Positions 61,613-64,000 of a stretch of DNA of 64,000 bases are shown piece by piece. Both the position numbers and the translations under genes were made by a program. Under the pieces are notes generated by a model. The model ran no database searches. It was given only the letters and a program-made list of their open reading frames with translations, and was not told the DNA's origin. How positions within the stretch are numbered: position 1 is the first letter of the stretch; every line of letters begins with the position of its first letter. Source of the DNA: an uncultured Armatimonadota bacterium. GTDB taxonomy: Bacteria; Armatimonadota; Fimbriimonadia; Fimbriimonadales; Fimbriimonadaceae. The stretch is taken from contig CAIYLG010000007.1 of the NCBI GenBank assembly GCA_903927025.1, forward strand, positions 1 through 64,000, given 5' to 3'.

Positions 61613-63306
61613 CTTGGCCCGACTATCTGGTTCTCTTCGTGGCGATCTTGGGGATCGCCGTGTACGGAATCTGGAGGAGTCGCAAAAATCGCGATCTCGG
61701 CACCTACCTGAAGGGCGCGGGAGACACTAACTGGCTTGTCATTGGCCTTTCCGTCATGGCGACCCAGGCGAGTGCCATCACCTTTCTCTCGACTCCTGGT
61801 CAAGGCTACGAGGGAGGTTTGGGCTTTGTTCAAAACTACTTCGGCGCTCCATTTGCGCTGATCCTTATTGCCGCCGTTTTTCTGCCGATCTATCGACGCC
61901 TCAAGGTCTACACAGCCTACGAATACCTTGGAAACCGGTTCGACGCCAAAACTCGCCTGCTTGGCGCTGGCCTGTTTCTCTTTCATCGCGGCCTTGGTGC
62001 CGGAATTACGATCTATGCTCCCGCGATTGTGCTTTCGACGGTGATGGGTTGGCGGCTCGACTTTACGATCATCGGGAGCGGTCTGGTGGCGACCGCCTAT
62101 ACCGTGTCTGGCGGCAGCGATGCGGTGACTCACACACAGAAGTATCAACTTGCCGTGATCTTCGCGGGGATGGCGGCAGCGTTCGCAGTGCTGATCTCCA
62201 AGTTGCCCGCGAATGTTTCCACCCACGACGTGCTGACACTTTCGGGAGGATTCAAGAAGCTGCAGGCCGTAGATTTCTCCGTCAACTTTGGGAAACGATA
62301 CACGTTCTGGTCGGGCATGATCGGAGGGCTCTTCCTGGCCCTGTCGTATTTCGGTGCTGACCAGTCGCAGGTACAGCGCTATATCTCGGGTGCCTCCCTG
62401 CGGGAAAGCAGGATGGGGCTGATGTTCAATGCCATCTGCAAGATCCCGATGCAGTTCTTTATCCTTCTGCTGGGCTGCTACCTGTTTGTCTTTTATCAAT
62501 TTGCGAAGCCTCCCATTCTGTTCAACGAAACTGCTTGGAATCGGGCGCTTGCCACAGCTTCTGGTTCCCGGCTGACCGAATTGGAGCGGCGGTTCGAAGC
62601 AGCCCATACCGAGAAGAGCGCTGCCATCGCCCATTGGCTGGATGCGTCTCACCGAGCTGATGCTTCAGCGGTGGCGACTTTTCGGAGTCAGGCGGGTGCT
62701 GCGAACGAACGGGAGGAGCAGGCGAGGAAGGATGCGAGCAAGGCGATCAAAGATGCCGGAATCAAATCCACCAACGATGCGGACTACGTGTTTATCCGGT
62801 TCATCCTTCGGGAGCTGCCTCACGGGCTGATTGGCCTCCTCATGGCGGCCTTCTTTGCGGCGGCTCTTTCCAGCAAGGCGGCGGAGCTGAACGCGCTCAG
62901 TTCCACCACGACCATCGACTTCTATCGGCATATCGTCAAGCGAGACGATGCCCACTACTACAAGGCGTCTCGCCTGTTCACGGTGTTTTGGGGGCTTGTG
63001 GCGATTGGGTTTGCCCTGTTTGCCAACCTGTCTGAGAACCTGATTCAGGCGGCGAACATCATCGGATCGATTTTCTATGGAGTGATCCTCGGCATGTTCC
63101 TCGCCGCATTTTTCTTCAAGAGCATCAAGGGAACCGCTATCTTCTGTGGTGCGATCGTGGCCCAGCTAGTTGTGTTTGTCTGTTATTTCCGACTCGGAGA
63201 AACCGTGGGCTACCTTTGGTTCAACGTCATCGGTTGCGTTCTGTGCCTGATCCTCGCCGGCGGTTTGCAGATGAGTCTAAATCGGCGAACGGGAGTGACG
63301 GTTTGA
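61609..63306 (+). CDS. sodium:solute symporter (SSS family)
   Basis: A 565-residue inner-membrane transporter with about 13 helices. Family hallmarks are visible: FLSTPGQGYEGGLGF near residue 60, the YTVSGGSDAVTHTQ segment at about 165-178 for Na+ binding, and FGADQSQVQRY near residue 250. A hydrophilic loop at about 310-390 is charged and helical. It probably takes up a sugar or organic solute driven by Na+. It overlaps the preceding small gene by four bases and the next gene by one (TGATG). Confidence 0.93.
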   Translation: MTWPDYLVLFVAILGIAVYGIWRSRKNRDLGTYLKGAGDTNWLVIGLSVMATQASAITFLSTPGQGYEGGLGFVQNYFGAPFALILIAAVFLPIYRRLKVYTAYEYLGNRFDAKTRLLGAGLFLFHRGLGAGITIYAPAIVLSTVMGWRLDFTIIGSGLVATAYTVSGGSDAVTHTQKYQLAVIFAGMAAAFAVLISKLPANVSTHDVLTLSGGFKKLQAVDFSVNFGKRYTFWSGMIGGLFLALSYFGADQSQVQRYISGASLRESRMGLMFNAICKIPMQFFILLLGCYLFVFYQFAKPPILFNETAWNRALATASGSRLTELERRFEAAHTEKSAAIAHWLDASHRADASAVATFRSQAGAANEREEQARKDASKAIKDAGIKSTNDADYVFIRFILRELPHGLIGLLMAAFFAAALSSKAAELNALSSTTTIDFYRHIVKRDDAHYYKASRLFTVFWGLVAIGFALFANLSENLIQAANIIGSIFYGVILGMFLAAFFFKSIKGTAIFCGAIVAQLVVFVCYFRLGETVGYLWFNVIGCVLCLILAGGLQMSLNRRTGVTV

Positions 63307-64000
63307 TGGATCCCATTATCTGTTTTGGACAGCAGCCCTGCGGGTTCTTCCCGAAGCGGTTCCTGTTTTCCAAGTTCGAGTCAGCCAAGCGTCTGCAGCG
63401 GGAGATTGGGGGCACCGTCGTGTTCTTCCTGCACGATAGCGATCATGATTTTCGGGAGACACGGACCGTGCTCCGGCATCACAAAACAGACGAACCCTAC
63501 GAGTTCAACTTCAGCTTCGAGAATCAGGTCCAGCGCAAGCACTCTCCCCTCTATCTGAAGCGAGTGGTGCAGGAGTGGAGGGAGAAGACGATTCGGCAGC
63601 TCCCTTACTATGTCGGGCGGGATTACGTTTCGATGTTCTCGGAGGTAGGTGCCCTTAACGCTGCCGATTTCTGCCTGGAAATGTACGAGCGGATTGGACT
63701 GCTGGAAGGGATTCAGGTGGTGCGATCCAGCGATCCGGAGTTCCGTCGCTCCGCATGCGCCATTTCCGATTTCTTCGTGGACGTCCCGTATGAAGGTGAG
63801 ATTGTTCGAGCGCGTTGGAAAGACGGGAAGCTCAGCCTGTTTAAGGGCGGGGATGTCTCCATCGAACTGCCTGCCACAGAGTTCGGGAAGGAGCAGATCA
63901 GTGCGGCGCGTGACTCGCGCTTTCTCTGGATGCAGTCGGTGATCGGCTGCACGCACTACGTGTGTGGCCTTGGGGAAAAGGGTTATATGCGGATGGAGGA
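63306..64000 (+). CDS. BshC-like (putative cysteine-adding enzyme) protein, cut by window end
   Basis: 231 complete codons are visible; the 3' end lies beyond the window. The sequence opens MDPIICFGQQPCGFFPKR and has FFLHDSDHDFRETRTV at about 40-55. The GQQ-x2-G block followed by a D-H-D-x2-E block resembles the Rossmann core of BshC, which adds cysteine in bacillithiol synthesis. The similarity is from memory and may be distant. Later motifs are QLPYYVGRDYV and VDVPYEGEIVRAR. It overlaps the symporter stop by one base, so it belongs to the same operon. Confidence 0.55.
   Translation, partial: MDPIICFGQQPCGFFPKRFLFSKFESAKRLQREIGGTVVFFLHDSDHDFRETRTVLRHHKTDEPYEFNFSFENQVQRKHSPLYLKRVVQEWREKTIRQLPYYVGRDYVSMFSEVGALNAADFCLEMYERIGLLEGIQVVRSSDPEFRRSACAISDFFVDVPYEGEIVRARWKDGKLSLFKGGDVSIELPATEFGKEQISAARDSRFLWMQSVIGCTHYVCGLGEKGYMRME

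Noticed and set aside
61540-62652. 370-codon minus-strand frame
   Set aside because: Antisense to the symporter gene, low-complexity Gln/Arg-rich translation, no recognisable domain.
1-64000. CRISPR arrays, rRNA genes, transposases or integrases
   Set aside because: No regularly spaced repeats, rRNA sequence or recombinase/transposase motifs (DDE, tyrosine or serine recombinase) were seen on either strand.

Overview
The window looks like chromosome of a GC-rich, diderm, SLH-type bacterium, most plausibly an Armatimonadota (Fimbriimonadia-like) lineage. This is an inference from gene content: an SLH-domain plus coiled-coil plus beta-barrel porin (56121-58046), two BlaI/M56-peptidase pairs, two DinB-fold proteins, DUF2911, PIG-L and M42/M29/M24 peptidases, and frequent GTG/TTG starts. 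No rRNA gene, integrase, transposase or CRISPR array was seen, so the placement is tentative.

Region 1 (1-16102) is an accessory defence/toxin island ending at a tRNA-Gln gene. From left to right it holds the tail of an unknown gene; a MrfA/YprA-like helicase with an upstream protein carrying a HEPN-like RNase motif; a type I restriction-modification operon (hsdM-hsdS-unknown-hsdR) with small and broken genes in it; a large Fic protein; an MntA/HepT pair; and an AbrB/PIN pair. Copies of the 3' end of the tRNA-Gln gene recur at 14326-14344 (19/19 bases) and partly at 15216-15233, and a 28-bp direct repeat (26/28) brackets the hsd-fic block. This pattern suggests repeated site-specific insertion next to the tRNA.

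Region 2 (16152-29893) is mostly housekeeping: an M24 peptidase, then an RNA-repair/quality-control module in which a YrlA-type Y RNA (17734-17852) precedes rsr (Ro60) and rtcB. Next come rnc overlapping an aminotransferase gene, a cobalamin riboswitch in front of a FecCD/BtuC-type permease, a pterin dehydratase, an M42 peptidase, DinB, a phytanoyl-CoA dioxygenase-like gene, a methyltransferase and tRNA-Leu(GAG). Two kinds of intergenic inverted-repeat element sit here.

Region 3 (30326-44441) is signalling. Two divergent-in-sequence BlaI/M56 operons each have two 14-bp dyads whose centres are 43 bp apart. They share the region with a lone receiver protein and two paralogous multi-PAS histidine kinases, a GH20-like glycosidase, a lipoprotein and membrane proteins.

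Region 4 (44461-64000) holds an exported sugar isomerase-like protein, a CPBP protease, an XPD/DinG-like helicase, an M29 aminopeptidase, dedA-bioY, a DUF1460-transglutaminase pair, serS, the SLH porin with its promoter and strong terminator, and a tightly packed run DUF2911 / PIG-L deacetylase / 49-residue membrane protein / sodium:solute symporter / BshC-like gene (cut by the window end).
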